NCBI RefSeq assembly: GCF_017968885.1
Contig: NZ_CP072913.1
Coordinates: 5,248,501-5,312,500 of the forward strand
From: Pseudomonas sp. Tri1
GTDB lineage: Bacteria; Pseudomonadota; Gammaproteobacteria; Pseudomonadales; Pseudomonadaceae
DNA length: 64,000 bases
Reading direction: 5' to 3'
The notes beneath the pieces were generated by a model. It was not told the DNA's origin and searched no databases. It saw only the letters and a program-made list of their open reading frames with translations. Positions 62,479 through 64,000 of the stretch are shown piece by piece. A program made the translations under genes and the position numbers. The stretch's first letter is position 1, and each line of letters begins with the position of its first letter.

Positions 62479-63780
62479 TCAGTTCAGGTAAGGGGACCAG
62501 GACGGTTCTCTGACTTCGCCTTGTGCGGTAGGAAGCGGGAGCCTCACGCGTCCATTGATGGACACGAGCATCAAGACTCCCCGGCCCTGCTGGCGGGTGG
62601 CGTAGATTACCATGGTGCCGTTGGGCGCAACAGTAGGTGACTCGTCCAGAGTGCTATCAGTGAGGATTTTTACGCTTCCGCGCTGCAAATCCTGGGCCGC
62701 CACCTTGAAATTAGTGAAACCGTCCTGACGATGGATCATCACCAGGGTCTTTTCGTCCGCCGACAGCTTAGGGTTGGCGTTGTAGTTACCGATGAACGTC
62801 ACGCGTTCGGCACCGCCACCACCCGCACTGGTCTTGTAGATCTGCGGCTTGCCGCCACGGTCGGAGGTGAAGTAGATGGTCGAGCCATCCTTGCCCCAGA
62901 ACGGTTCAGTGTTGATGCCCGGGCCGTTGGTGACGCGGGAGATCGAACGCGAAGCCAGGTTCATCACGTAGATGTCCGGGTTACCGTCCTTGGACAGCAC
63001 GAACGCCAGGCGGGTACCGTCCGGCGACCAGGCTGGTGCGCCGTTGAGGCCTTCGAAGTTGGTGATCTGCTCACGGCGACCGGTATCGATGTGCTGCATG
63101 AAAATACGTGGACGCTTCTGCTCGAACGAGACATAAGCGATACGCTTGCCATCAGGGGCGAAACGCGGCGACAGGATCGGCTCGCGCGATTGCAACAAGG
63201 TCACTGCACGAGCGCCGTCATAGTCGGAGCGCTGCAGGGTGTAGCGGGTGTTGTTCTCGGAGAAGCGTTCAGCCGTCACGTAGAGCATGCGGGTAGAGAA
63301 TGCTCCCTTGATGCCGGTGAGTTTCTCGAACGACTGGTCGGAGATGTAGTGCGCCATGTCGCGCAACTGATCAACGCTGCCCGACACACTGCCGGTCAGT
63401 ACTTGCTGCTCGGTAGCGACGTTGAACAGGGCGTACTGCACCTGCAAGCGACCGCCGGCCGGAACGATGCTACCGACCATGATGTACTGGGCGCCCAAGG
63501 CCTTCCAGTCACGGTAGATGACTTCGCTGGCCTGGGTCGGCAGGCTGATCATGTTCTGCTTCGGGATCGGCGCGTAGTAACCCGAGTTGCGCAGGTCGTT
63601 GCCGATGATTTCCGCCATGTCGTCCGGCAGGACGCTACCGCCCTGCCAGCCGAACGGTACGACGGCGATCGGGGTAGCCCGATCACTGCCGCTGGTGACC
63701 AGAATGTTCTTTTCCTCTGCTACCGCTATCCCTGCCAGGCAGCAGATAACGACAAGCATTCCTCGAAGAAGGTTTCTCAC
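62479..63780 (-). CDS. tolB: Tol-Pal protein TolB
   Basis: Periplasmic beta-propeller protein that links the Tol inner-membrane motor to Pal. It has 433 residues with a signal peptide ([18 protein letters not shown]), an N-terminal TolB domain (IAVVPFGW), and WD40-like PD40 repeats with the SPDG motif ([29 protein letters not shown]). Translation begins at a GTG that overlaps the tolA stop by four bases. Confidence 0.97.
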   Translation of the reverse strand: MRNLLRGMLVVICCLAGIAVAEEKNILVTSGSDRATPIAVVPFGWQGGSVLPDDMAEIIGNDLRNSGYYAPIPKQNMISLPTQASEVIYRDWKALGAQYIMVGSIVPAGGRLQVQYALFNVATEQQVLTGSVSGSVDQLRDMAHYISDQSFEKLTGIKGAFSTRMLYVTAERFSENNTRYTLQRSDYDGARAVTLLQSREPILSPRFAPDGKRIAYVSFEQKRPRIFMQHIDTGRREQITNFEGLNGAPAWSPDGTRLAFVLSKDGNPDIYVMNLASRSISRVTNGPGINTEPFWGKDGSTIYFTSDRGGKPQIYKTSAGGGGAERVTFIGNYNANPKLSADEKTLVMIHRQDGFTNFKVAAQDLQRGSVKILTDSTLDESPTVAPNGTMVIYATRQQGRGVLMLVSINGRVRLPLPTAQGEVREPSWSPYLN

Positions 63781-64000
63781 AAGGCTAGATCCTCAGGTGT
63801 GAATGTCATCTTGAATGAACGATAGGGAGCAAAGTCGCTCGGTTTCATTCCTTGCATTTCCGTCAATCGCCCAATGTTCTTGACCGCTGCGACCGCCGAA
63901 GCGTCGAACGGACCGTCACCGCTGGACTTGGCGACGCTGACCGAGGTAACCGTACCGTCGGGCAACATGCCGATTTGCAATACTACCGTCATGCCTTTGC
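63777..64000 (-). CDS. tolA: TolA, C-terminal part (partial)
   Basis: The frame runs off the end of the window. The visible C-terminal domain ([33 protein letters not shown]) is that of TonB/TolA proteins and sits next to tolB as expected. This domain reaches through the periplasm to contact TolB/Pal and colicins. The membrane anchor and long helical domain are outside. Confidence 0.93.
   Translation of the reverse strand, partial: KGMTVVLQIGMLPDGTVTSVSVAKSSGDGPFDASAVAAVKNIGRLTEMQGMKPSDFAPYRSFKMTFTPEDLAL

Overview
The window is chromosomal DNA from a Pseudomonas of the P. fluorescens group. The evidence is a high GC content with GC-rich third codon positions, genus-typical gene blocks (rnf-nth, argG-motY-pyrC-rnt, bfd-bfr-grxD, glpFKRD, aatJQMP-aauSR, a gcsR/gcv type-2 locus, copABCD, tol-pal-cpoB-queE-queC-tRNA-Lys) and many ~90-bp paired REP elements with TGTGGGAGCGAGCTTGCTCG arms. 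I see no phage, insertion sequence, integrase, rRNA or CRISPR array.

Layout. 1-2790: end of an Rnf electron-transport operon with nth. 2898-4730: a small conserved acidic protein, a NarL-type response regulator and an unrecognised membrane protein beside an AT-rich spacer. 4799-9031: argG, motY, pyrC, rnt. 9266-11643: a 2-Cys peroxiredoxin, then iron storage and delivery (bfd behind a Fur-box-like site, bacterioferritin, monothiol glutaredoxin). 11733-18237: a molybdopterin oxidoreductase, a small conserved protein, argF overlapping an iron-type ABC ATPase, a PhzF-like protein and YbaK. 18559-23735: glycerol uptake and catabolism. 23927-30826: an acidic amino acid ABC transporter with its own sensor kinase/sigma-54 activator pair; two TTCGG-N4-CCGAA-type sites and a strong -24/-12 promoter precede aatJ. 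30842-33935: glpM, an NAD(P)-binding protein, a variant metallo-beta-lactamase-fold protein and a LysR regulator. 34145-42102: a TyrR-like activator (GcsR) followed by gcvH, gcvP, sdaA and gcvT; between gcsR and gcvH lie tandem dyad sites and a sigma-54 promoter. 42498-44495: cold-shock protein, RDD protein, nadA. 44823-48908: copper resistance copABCD. 49056-51290: two transporters. 51297-58201: a compact six-gene minus-strand operon with a divergent LysR gene (58373). 59437-64000: tRNA-Lys, queC, queE, cpoB, pal, tolB and the end of tolA.

Most of the window is housekeeping or well-known Pseudomonas metabolism. The part that looks least described is the operon at 51.3-58.2 kb: a thermostable-hemolysin-family protein, an AMP-forming ligase, a TauD-like oxygenase, two consecutive class III aminotransferase-fold proteins and an amidase. 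The first aminotransferase-like protein lacks the PLP-binding lysine and the Asp-Glu/Gln motif, whereas its neighbour keeps all of them. This suggests a small biosynthetic pathway containing an enzyme/pseudoenzyme pair. Other points of interest are a short RnfE lacking one expected cluster cysteine, an enhancer-binding protein with NAFTGA in place of GAFTGA, absence of glyA from the gcv locus, and a 60-bp near-identical repeat shared by copA and copB.
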